Shown here in pieces: positions 24,618 to 31,526 of a stretch of 31,526 bases of DNA. Each line of letters begins with the position of its first letter. The stretch's first letter is position 1. The translations under genes were made by a program, and so were the position numbers. A model generated the notes under the pieces. The model made no database searches. It was not told the DNA's origin and saw only the letters and a list, made by a program, of their open reading frames with translations. Source of the DNA: Methanobacteriota archaeon (GTDB taxonomy: Archaea; Thermoplasmatota; Poseidoniia; Poseidoniales; Thalassarchaeaceae); the NCBI GenBank assembly GCA_002727275.1, contig PBWO01000004.1:1-31526 (forward strand). The letters run 5' to 3'.

Positions 24618-27600
24618 TCAACTAGTGGTGCGATCATCATATCTTATTGGAGATCCGCTATTCCCTCTAACTCCGTCTAGCAGATCGTCTTCGATTTCAA
24701 AGAAATCGTTTAGCCAATCTCCGTCTGTGTCCCAGTTTGTTGGATCTGTCCCATCAGCGACTTGGTCGCCGTCGACGTCGATCATCCACCACCCATAGAC
24801 ATACTCGCCTAGACCTGTGTTGGGGAGGTGGTATTGATCTCCTGCGAATCGCTGATACTCATCCGTCCAAGCACCGTTGACCAATACTTCATCGTTGCTT
24901 ACGTCAACACTTTCGTAATCGGGATCATTATCGTCTATAATCAGAGCATACAGCATGTCTGCATCGTTTACTCTGTACATACGGAAGTAATTCGTGCCCA
25001 GAGCTGCGCTTCCTGAGCATGTCCCCAAAAGTGATTCACGTAACTGCCACCATTCTTGCACGATATCTCCCGAACAATCGAACAAACCTGCATTGCGTAC
25101 TAGGGAGGGCGAAGCTAGTGAAGCATTTACAATTCCATAGTATTCCTGGAAATTATTGTACGGGATATAGATGCAACTGCCGCTAGAACAATCCCATGCG
25201 CCGTCATTATCTGCATCTTGGCCGGAATCAGAAGAATCAGTAGCGTCGTGAGTAAACCATGTCCAAGCTAGTTCAGGTCTAGCAATGCTGTTTCCAGAAA
25301 TATTCACTGGCTTCCAGTTCGTTGCAGTTATCTGCTCCCATACTACTGATATTTTGAGATATGTCGACCAGTTATCATTAACCTCATTCCAACCCCGGTA
25401 ATACTCGTAAAAGTCTGGCATCATGTCGCCATCTGTATCATTATCAAGTGGATTGGTTCCATACTTGAACACCTCTCTGCCATCAGAGAGATTGGTGTCT
25501 TGCACATAGTCAATGACTATCCCATTCTGCAGAATCGGTTTCATTACCATTGAGTCGTCATCGGAGTCTGAATCGAGAGGATGGGTTCCATTATCATACT
25601 CCATTAGATTACTGAAATACAGGCCTAAAAAGCCCTGAGAAATCTGCTGCTCTATGGGGGCAGGGGTAAATTCCCTATTCTCCCATTTGCCTTGCTCAGC
25701 AGGTATGTCTGTCCAAGATCTATCATACCAACCATCGGCATCTGGGTCGTATTCAGTATCCAGTGGATTTATTGGGTTCATGGACCAACGATAGGAATTG
25801 ACAGGTAGGAATTCTCCGTAGATAGAATAGCAGAATTCCCAACCATCGGGCATCCCATCTCTATCCGAGTCCTCGTCGGTTGGATCGCTTACTCCTGCGA
25901 TGCTGTAGTTGAATGTATCAGGATCTATTTGATTGATCAATCCAGCTCGTTCTGAAGAAACTAAGCTCTTTGTAGAAAATTGGACATACAGTTGTGCGAA
26001 TGCGGCTTCATAAGACAATCCATTCTCATCCATCTGCGCATTCACCGCATCGGCCCCGTAGGAGACTAATCCTGTCCCATTTGGTATCGTATCTACAGCT
26101 GAACGCTTTCCGTAGATTCTCGCATCATATTCCGCTAGATTGTCAAACGACTCTGAATCTGAAATATAACCATCCCCGTTACAATCGAAAGAATCACCGT
26201 CGGAATCCACGTGCACATCGCTGTCGGTTAACGGATTCATTTCCCATCCGTTTTGCTCAAGATTCCATTCTGTGAACCAGTACTCATAACCATCACTCAT
26301 TCCATCTCTATCGGTATCTTCGGAGTTTGGATCAGAGGCACCCAGTAAGGCGGAGACGACGGGTTGAGGTGCGCCCCCGTCTTGCCAATCTTGGAATTGA
26401 TCGATTGCTAGCTCGGCCCTTCCTTCCTTGTTGAATAGAATTCTGAATACTCTATTTACAGCCTCTTCTGGATCTATCATCTCTGCTTCTTCCCACATCC
26501 TAGGTGCATCCGGTGGAGAGAGGCCGCCATTAGCGGGATTGTTTAGAGTTAGATTGAGTTCCACTAAGTCGGTCAAACCGTCACGATCTGAGTCATAATT
26601 GCCGTCTCCAGCAACTAAGGGGTTCAATGTCCAAACTTCATTGGTAGAATTCCATCTAGTGAAAATAAGTTCAACACCATCCAATAGTCCATCATTGTCT
26701 GTATCGGGATTGTTTGGGTCGGCTGTTCTACCAGTCTTATTCTCCTGCTCTTCGGTGAGGAATGAACCGAAAGATTTCGAAGACTGAGCAGAAAGCCAAG
26801 GCGATGCTAACAGTTCACCTCCTATGCTAAGGAGATAGAATTGAGGCACTGTAATTAGTCCATCCGTCTCACTGAAGTTCGACTCGATGACGTTATACTC
26901 CTCCCAATTGTTCATCCCATCTCCATCTGGATCTCCAATTCTGTCCCTCTCATCGACTGGATTCAAAGTCCAACCCTGGTCGAATAGACTCCATCGAGCG
27001 AAATAAAACTCCCAACCATCGGGCATTCCATCCCTATCTGAATCAGAAGATAATGGATTGGCCGAGCCGACATCCATTGGAGTAGTGCCATTCACCAGGC
27101 TTCTGTATGCTGGACTAGTTCTGTCTCCAAACGAATCATCAGCGAAATCAAACCATGTATCATTCCAAAGAGAAGTTGTGAAGTTTTCAGGGTATTCTTC
27201 TCCAGTTGAGGTCTGATCTCCATACAGAATGCTAGACTTCAGATGATACTCCAGCCAATTTACCAGACTCTCATCGAGACTTAAATTTCCATCTCGGTCG
27301 ATATCATATCCGTCACCATCTGGATTGTTGAGATAGTCCGACCCATTGAGAGGGTTGATTCCAGCGTTATCCTTGTTCCATGAACAAGCATATCGGGCCT
27401 CCCAGCCATCCGGTAGCGAGTCTCCATCAGAGTCGACATTATTCGGATCAGTCGCAGTCCAGTTTAATGCAGCCTGTGAGGTCTCTCCATGAGTTGGCAA
27501 ACCTTCTCGCAAAACCGTCTCAAGAAGATTCGACCATGTATATTCGCAAAGGTTGCTCAGGCCATCGCCATCTGCATCTTCAAACTTATCAGATGGATCT

Positions 27601-30329
27601 CGAGGGTCTAGGGTCCAGAGATTTCCGCCATTATATACGTCTCCAATCCACCTGCGATGCTCCATCTCCCAACCATCTGGCATGCCATCTCCATCGGTGT
27701 CTGGATTGGTAGGGTCGGTGGGCCCATCAGTACCTCCGCCAGCCCCAGAACCTAACCATCCCTCAAGATGAACCAGTTCGGCTATATCTCCAGTTTCTTC
27801 ATCACAAAGATACTCATCATTGAGGTAGTGGCAATCGAAGTTAGTGGAGTCAGCGAACCAGCCCCAGTACTCTTCTCCATCGGTTAGGCCGTCTCCATCG
27901 GTGTCCATTTCTCTAGGATCGCTTCCATTGAAGCCGCCCTCAGACATTGAAACGAATCTATATTCATTGAGATTAGTCCAGTCTCTATTCAAGATGAAGC
28001 CATCAGCAGTTGAATAGTGGACTCCGTCGGCATCGGCATCGCGGTCGCGGTCATATGGATCGGTTGGATCCAAGCCATAGATGAACTCCCAACCATCTGG
28101 CATGCCATCTAGATCGGAATCAACCGAAGTGGGATCAATTGGCATAATATTCATGAATTTACCGGGAGATATTCCAGCGTAAAGCCAGACGCTTGAACCG
28201 ACCTCCAGTGAAGTAAGTGATGTTGTCAGGCCCGGAATCCTGGTCTGGTTTAGGCATTGACCCACGATGCCGTTGAAACCTCCTTCCAAGCACCAGGTCC
28301 CATCTCTAGAGCCTAGGTAAATCATGTCGTCCATAGGCAGGATTGAATGGATATCATTAGCGCCTTCGGACCAACGTTCTAGGTTGTACATATTCTCAGT
28401 GACGAAAGCAGAATGGGGTAGTTGAACCAATAACTGCAGGTTTAGCAAATGGAGTCCGCCCGCAGTACCGACCCAAACTCCCGTAACTTCTTCCACTTGC
28501 CCCGTAGGATCCAGAGGTCCTGCCTTGACGAGAGAGTTCACAATGGCCGACTTTGAAATGTTTAGTAGATCTGCCCGCTGGACATATTGTTCTGCATTTT
28601 CGCGGTCAAAAACCCACCATGGATTACCAATTGAAGTGGAGCCGTCGGTGGTATTCCATGCAATCAAACCTGCATCAGTTCCCACGAGTAATAGTGGGCC
28701 TCTGCCAAACATGGGGACATGCGTAGCATCTCTGACCTCAGCATCGGCATTAGACAGAATATCGCCCATAGCCTCGTTAAGCACGGGAGTTGAAAGTTCA
28801 GGCCCATCGTCACCCGAACTGATTGTTAAGGTCCATGCAGTTGAATTACCAAAGATTATCAAATCGATATCTCCACTTCCAGTATCAAGTTCTACGATTT
28901 CATCAATAGGACCTATGTCGGAGTTGGATAGAGTCTCCATATTGGGAATTCCATCGTCAAGTGAGACAGAATGTACTCCTAGATTAGTCCCGATAAGAAT
29001 GTAGTCGGACTCTCCCGATGACCATCTTTTCATTGTGTACATCTCTATGCCGGATGGTAATTCGTGCAGTACAGAGCTGCCATCAAACGGATCTATTACA
29101 GTAATTCCATATCTAGAACCAATCAGTAATCTATCTCTGGGCTGATCTGGGATCACTGAGTGAACAGAACCGTCGACCAGTCCAGGCGTGGTGCCCTGAT
29201 CATAAGTTGAATAAACAGATTCATCAGAGGTAATCTCAGTACCCCTTAGTCCGGGAGTAACCCAAGCACCATCGTCGTAATGAATAGAATATTCCTCATA
29301 ATTACTGAAAGCTTCGCCCCAATGAACCGTCGCGATTGAGATGTCGGGCACGATGAATCCGTCTCGGTCTAGGTCCCATCCATCTAGGTCATTATCCTCA
29401 ATAGCATCACTCGAATTTCGAGGATCGAGTCCATAGTAGACCTCCCAACCATCTGGGATTCCATCTCCAGGGACTGCTAGTCCAACGGCGATTATCTCCG
29501 ACCATGCATAGTAATCTGAATCAGGTTCAGTGGGGTCGCTTCCAAGCCACCCATTATCTCCAGTAGCCCTCTCTACTGTTTGCTGGCAAGAATCCGGAGA
29601 TAGTCCAGGGATTTGCCCCGCGCACCAGAGGCCATCTCGCTCTGTAATCCAGTCATCAGGCGTACCGAAAAGATACTCCTCAGAATTAGTATACCTCTCT
29701 CCAATATCGATGAATCCATCCCGATTGACATCAAAACCGTCACCACAACCGAAAGTAAAATCTTCACAACTATCGATATCCTCCGATGAATCAGAAGGAT
29801 CTAGGGGGTCGAACCATAGGCATTGCCAAGCATTGGTAGCATTCTGATACCCTAGACCTCCTTCAGTACACATGTGAATTTCATACCCATCAGGAAGACC
29901 ATCTCCATCCGTGTCTGAGACTCTTGGGTCGAGATACTCTCTCAATCCAGATTCGGTGAATTGTGGGGGCTTTCCTGTTAACGAGAGTCGATCAAAACAC
30001 GTGTCTAGAGTATACGGCCAGCAGAACTCGAGCAAAGCACTGGCACCATCACGGTCATGATCGGACATATTATCGGTTGAATTCATTGGATCTAATCCCT
30101 TCACCGAGATGATTCCAGAGGCAGTCTCAATGAATCTGGTATCTCCAAAAATAGACTCATGTAGGTCCGGAATTTTGTCGTTGTCCTCATCTGTGACTGG
30201 TGGCCCACCACGATCTGCTGTAATTGGGTCCGTAGATGAAACAGAAGATTGAGGGCGAGTCTGCGAAACAAAGGCCATGCTACCTAGAATAAGGAGAGTG
30301 ATTAGCAGGGCTGTCTGCTTGCGTCGCAT
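24618..30329 (-). CDS. Giant secreted calcium-binding repeat protein (thrombospondin-3-like modules plus propeller-like domain)
   Basis: The ATG at 30329 is chosen: it begins a signal peptide (MRRKQTALLITLLILGSMAF) and has AGGTGG four bases upstream. The open frame extends 46 codons further without coding sense. The protein is 1903 aa. Residues ~50-340 hold several DxDxDGxxDxxE calcium loops. Residues ~380-725 are a propeller-like region with repeated LLIGS, ILIGTNLG and VWVGTAGG strands, like two-component-regulator propellers. From ~730 to the end come about ten large modules with DTDGDGMPDGWE motifs. Many also carry an aromatic pair and LNP/DPSD, as in RWSLFDQGWTLNPVDERD. There is no C-terminal membrane anchor or PGF-CTERM-like sorting tail, so it is probably secreted or held non-covalently at the surface. 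An adhesive or polymer-binding role is inference. Confidence 0.85.
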   Translation of the reverse strand: MRRKQTALLITLLILGSMAFVSQTRPQSSVSSTDPITADRGGPPVTDEDNDKIPDLHESIFGDTRFIETASGIISVKGLDPMNSTDNMSDHDRDGASALLEFCWPYTLDTCFDRLSLTGKPPQFTESGLREYLDPRVSDTDGDGLPDGYEIHMCTEGGLGYQNATNAWQCLWFDPLDPSDSSEDIDSCEDFTFGCGDGFDVNRDGFIDIGERYTNSEEYLFGTPDDWITERDGLWCAGQIPGLSPDSCQQTVERATGDNGWLGSDPTEPDSDYYAWSEIIAVGLAVPGDGIPDGWEVYYGLDPRNSSDAIEDNDLDGWDLDRDGFIVPDISIATVHWGEAFSNYEEYSIHYDDGAWVTPGLRGTEITSDESVYSTYDQGTTPGLVDGSVHSVIPDQPRDRLLIGSRYGITVIDPFDGSSVLHELPSGIEMYTMKRWSSGESDYILIGTNLGVHSVSLDDGIPNMETLSNSDIGPIDEIVELDTGSGDIDLIIFGNSTAWTLTISSGDDGPELSTPVLNEAMGDILSNADAEVRDATHVPMFGRGPLLLVGTDAGLIAWNTTDGSTSIGNPWWVFDRENAEQYVQRADLLNISKSAIVNSLVKAGPLDPTGQVEEVTGVWVGTAGGLHLLNLQLLVQLPHSAFVTENMYNLERWSEGANDIHSILPMDDMIYLGSRDGTWCLEGGFNGIVGQCLNQTRIPGLTTSLTSLEVGSSVWLYAGISPGKFMNIMPIDPTSVDSDLDGMPDGWEFIYGLDPTDPYDRDRDADADGVHYSTADGFILNRDWTNLNEYRFVSMSEGGFNGSDPREMDTDGDGLTDGEEYWGWFADSTNFDCHYLNDEYLCDEETGDIAELVHLEGWLGSGAGGGTDGPTDPTNPDTDGDGMPDGWEMEHRRWIGDVYNGGNLWTLDPRDPSDKFEDADGDGLSNLCEYTWSNLLETVLREGLPTHGETSQAALNWTATDPNNVDSDGDSLPDGWEARYACSWNKDNAGINPLNGSDYLNNPDGDGYDIDRDGNLSLDESLVNWLEYHLKSSILYGDQTSTGEEYPENFTTSLWNDTWFDFADDSFGDRTSPAYRSLVNGTTPMDVGSANPLSSDSDRDGMPDGWEFYFARWSLFDQGWTLNPVDERDRIGDPDGDGMNNWEEYNVIESNFSETDGLITVPQFYLLSIGGELLASPWLSAQSSKSFGSFLTEEQENKTGRTADPNNPDTDNDGLLDGVELIFTRWNSTNEVWTLNPLVAGDGNYDSDRDGLTDLVELNLTLNNPANGGLSPPDAPRMWEEAEMIDPEEAVNRVFRILFNKEGRAELAIDQFQDWQDGGAPQPVVSALLGASDPNSEDTDRDGMSDGYEYWFTEWNLEQNGWEMNPLTDSDVHVDSDGDSFDCNGDGYISDSESFDNLAEYDARIYGKRSAVDTIPNGTGLVSYGADAVNAQMDENGLSYEAAFAQLYVQFSTKSLVSSERAGLINQIDPDTFNYSIAGVSDPTDEDSDRDGMPDGWEFCYSIYGEFLPVNSYRWSMNPINPLDTEYDPDADGWYDRSWTDIPAEQGKWENREFTPAPIEQQISQGFLGLYFSNLMEYDNGTHPLDSDSDDDSMVMKPILQNGIVIDYVQDTNLSDGREVFKYGTNPLDNDTDGDMMPDFYEYYRGWNEVNDNWSTYLKISVVWEQITATNWKPVNISGNSIARPELAWTWFTHDATDSSDSGQDADNDGAWDCSSGSCIYIPYNNFQEYYGIVNASLASPSLVRNAGLFDCSGDIVQEWWQLRESLLGTCSGSAALGTNYFRMYRVNDADMLYALIIDDNDPDYESVDVSNDEVLVNGAWTDEYQRFAGDQYHLPNTGLGEYVYGWWMIDVDGDQVADGTDPTNWDTDGDWLNDFFEIEDDLLDGVRGNSGSPIRYDDRTTS
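24680..28130 (-). repeat. Tandem DxDxDG calcium-loop modules in the giant protein
   Basis: The modules recur at roughly 28075-28125, 27865-27905, 27655-27705, 27390-27435, 26995-27045, 26655-26705, 26270-26325, 25825-25875, 25385-25440 and 24680-24735. Three more lie in the N-terminal part near 30150-30190, 29880-29920 and 29430-29470. Each encodes a D-D-D-G-x-x-D-x-x-E pattern, often DGMPDGWE, and a second calcium loop commonly follows about 30 residues later. Spacing is irregular (about 40-150 residues), and the DNA copies share short identities such as ccaaccatctggcatgccat. Confidence 0.8.
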
Positions 30330-30333
30330 GGTT

Positions 30334-30339
30334 CCACCT
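30334..30339 (-). promoter_or_regulatory. Ribosome-binding site of the giant repeat protein
   Basis: On the minus strand, AGGTGG is followed by AACC and the ATG at 30329. It supports that ATG, which also begins the signal peptide, over the upstream in-frame ATGs. Confidence 0.55.
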
Positions 30340-30396
30340 GACTGTTGTTTCAGCGCCGTTGGATGACTTATCATGGTGATGGAGCGTCGTTCGGAC

Positions 30397-30412
30397 ACGC
30401 GCACGTGCGCGT
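30397..30412. promoter_or_regulatory. 16-bp perfect palindrome between divergent genes
   Basis: ACGCGCACGTGCGCGT is a perfect 16-base palindrome in the 184-base divergent space between the giant repeat protein and the MBL-fold gene. The space is otherwise unassigned: GC-rich near the palindrome and AT-richer (gaaaattggacttatgg) toward the MBL gene. It is a candidate operator for a dimeric regulator. Confidence 0.4.
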
Positions 30413-30513
30413 AGGGTGATGGCGCGGCCGTCGTAGGTCGAAAATTGGACTTATGGCGTAATTGCAATGGATTGTTTCAAGGAATGTCCAGCGTCGCCTC
30501 ATACGCCATGGGA

Positions 30514-31314
30514 ATGGAGATTATTCATTTGGGCTCTGGGAGTTCTGGAAACTCCACTCTTCTCAGGTCGGATGAAACTAGTGTTCTAATTGATTGCGGG
30601 TTCTCTCTCAAACAAATGGAGTCCCGATTAAGAATGGCTGGTGTTGAGCCGACTTCAATCGATGGAGTGCTGGTTACGCATCATCACTCTGACCATTCTA
30701 AGACTGCACTCAGAGCATCTAAGAATTGGGATGCAGTACTTTACTCGAATCTTGAGACAGCGACAAGAATGGGTTGGGAACCAATCGTTGAATGCAGGAC
30801 ATTCGGGGCATTGGAAAGAATAGTAGTCAGTGATGAAATTAGTCTATTGCCCATCCCAGTTCCTCATGATGATGCAGATAATGTTGCTGTGATCGCGAGC
30901 AATGGAGATGGTCGCAGAGCTGCTGTTGTGACAGACCTAGGCGAGTTAACTGCTGACTTGATGCGGCACCTCTCAGGATGCAGCCATATCTCAATTGAAG
31001 CGAATTATGACCATGATAGGTTGATGAGTGGACCATATCCTGAGGTACTCAAGCGCCGAATTTCAGGCAGAGGGGGTCACTTGTCTAATGCCCAAACTGG
31101 AGACGCTCTTTCAGAGATAGTAAATAATAATCTGGAAAGTGTGGTATTATGTCACCTTTCAGAGCGCAATAACGCCCCTCATCTCGCTGAGAGTGAAGTG
31201 TTGATGTCGATGGAAGAGAGGTTTTCAGGAAGCATAGGAATTTCGCTACAGAGTGGGCCCGAATTCAGTAATTGGCTGGGCCAATCGGAGCCGGAGAGAA
31301 TTTCTAGCCTCTAA
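30514..31314 (+). CDS. WalJ/YycJ-like metallo-beta-lactamase-fold hydrolase
   Basis: The ATG at 30514 gives 266 aa beginning MEIIHLGSGSSGNSTLL, the usual start of this family; ATGs at 30508 and 30484 are in frame and possible. The metal motif HHHSDH (HxHxDH; His56, His58, Asp60, His61) follows the strand VLVTH. Further family elements are VPHDDADNVAV, VVTDLG, the GGHLSN segment and LCHLSERNN, all as in WalJ/YycJ phosphodiesterases. Bacterial members are linked to DNA processing or cell-wall signalling, but the archaeal substrate is unknown. It is divergent from the giant repeat protein. Its stop overlaps the convergent TPR-like gene by four bases (CTAA). Confidence 0.85.
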   Translation: MEIIHLGSGSSGNSTLLRSDETSVLIDCGFSLKQMESRLRMAGVEPTSIDGVLVTHHHSDHSKTALRASKNWDAVLYSNLETATRMGWEPIVECRTFGALERIVVSDEISLLPIPVPHDDADNVAVIASNGDGRRAAVVTDLGELTADLMRHLSGCSHISIEANYDHDRLMSGPYPEVLKRRISGRGGHLSNAQTGDALSEIVNNNLESVVLCHLSERNNAPHLAESEVLMSMEERFSGSIGISLQSGPEFSNWLGQSEPERISSL

Positions 31315-31526
31315 TGGCCCATGACTGCTCTGTGTACGGAATTCTGAACTTCCCTCATCCTATCGACGGCTCCCAATTCTCTGAACACAGATAGTGATCT
31401 TTGAAGATAATCCATTTTCTGGGAACGATCGCTCTCGACTTCTCCTAATCTAGCAAGAATCTCACCTTGTAGCATTCTGAAGTCATTCGCCTCCGCTAGA
31501 ACAAGGGCATCCATATATTGCTCAGA
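31311..31526 (-). CDS. C-terminal end of a TPR-like protein, 5' part outside window
   Basis: The minus-strand frame is open to the right edge (SEQYMDALVLAEAND...) and ends at 31311, leaving 71 residues. The pattern ARLGEVESDRSQKMDYLQRS followed by LSVFRELGAVDRMREVQ looks like a tetratricopeptide helix pair near a C-terminus. Nothing shows what the whole protein does. It is tail to tail with the MBL-fold gene. Confidence 0.6.
   Translation of the reverse strand, partial: SEQYMDALVLAEANDFRMLQGEILARLGEVESDRSQKMDYLQRSLSVFRELGAVDRMREVQNSVHRAVMGH

Noticed and set aside
24680..28130. Recurring DNA segments resembling a CRISPR-like or satellite array
   Set aside because: Copies are imperfect, irregularly spaced and in frame, explained by protein repeats encoding calcium loops.
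28525..29004. 159-codon plus-strand frame antisense to the giant repeat protein
   Set aside because: Ser/Pro-rich mirror of Asp/Gly-rich coding; no motif, no start context.
30330..30467. 46-codon N-terminal extension of the giant repeat protein
   Set aside because: It runs through the divergent spacer and would bury the signal peptide; the ATG at 30329 has its own AGGTGG site.

Overview
The window looks like part of a planktonic Thermoplasmatota genome, most likely marine group II (Candidatus Poseidoniales) or a close relative. The archaeal assignment rests on a type II GAPDH, archaeal PheT and GluRS, archaeal uS15, the archaeosine synthase ArcS and a UPF0201 protein. The marine group II placement is an inference from the moderate GC content, very short intergenic gaps and large secreted or membrane-anchored proteins. 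Genes fill almost everything. No stretch over 300 bases lacks a gene, and I see no tRNA, rRNA, CRISPR array, insertion sequence or attachment site.

Layout, left to right. A KP-43-like secreted subtilase runs off the left edge on the minus strand, followed by gap (minus). Two strong inverted repeats sit between them. Divergent from gap is a plus-strand pair: a GXGXG/degenerate glutamate-synthase-like protein and pheT. A small charged minus-strand gene meets pheT tail to tail. Next is a plus-strand cluster: a membrane-anchored SGNH hydrolase, rnhB, gltX and a three-helix envelope protein with a cytoplasmic zinc ribbon. Against it runs the minus cluster arcS, uS15 and a degenerate RecJ/Cdc45-like protein. 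A plus-strand single-pass envelope protein starts divergently from arcS. Then come dnaJ and a membrane zinc-ribbon protein (minus), a UPF0201 protein (plus), a pyroglutamyl-peptidase/Nudix fusion (minus) and a small two-helix membrane protein (plus). A helical 155-aa protein follows a 1903-aa secreted protein full of calcium-binding thrombospondin-3-like repeats (both minus). The window ends with a WalJ-like metallo-beta-lactamase-fold hydrolase (plus) and the C-terminus of a TPR-like protein running off the right edge (minus).

Two themes stand out. One is translation and tRNA quality (pheT, gltX, uS15, arcS), interleaved with replication and repair (rnhB, the RecJ/Cdc45-like protein). The other is a set of large secreted or surface proteins (subtilase, SGNH hydrolase, two beta-rich single- or multi-pass proteins, the calcium-repeat giant) that fits a heterotroph handling polymers at its cell surface. 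Within clusters, genes are coupled by GTGA overlaps or short gaps, and convergent neighbours commonly overlap by a few bases. I found no clear defence or mobile system. The most unusual items are the catalytically degenerate RecJ/Cdc45-like protein beside uS15, the Pcp-Nudix fusion, the GXGXG/degenerate GltB fusion, the subtilase with an apparent oxyanion-hole substitution, and the giant tryptophan-marked calcium-repeat protein.
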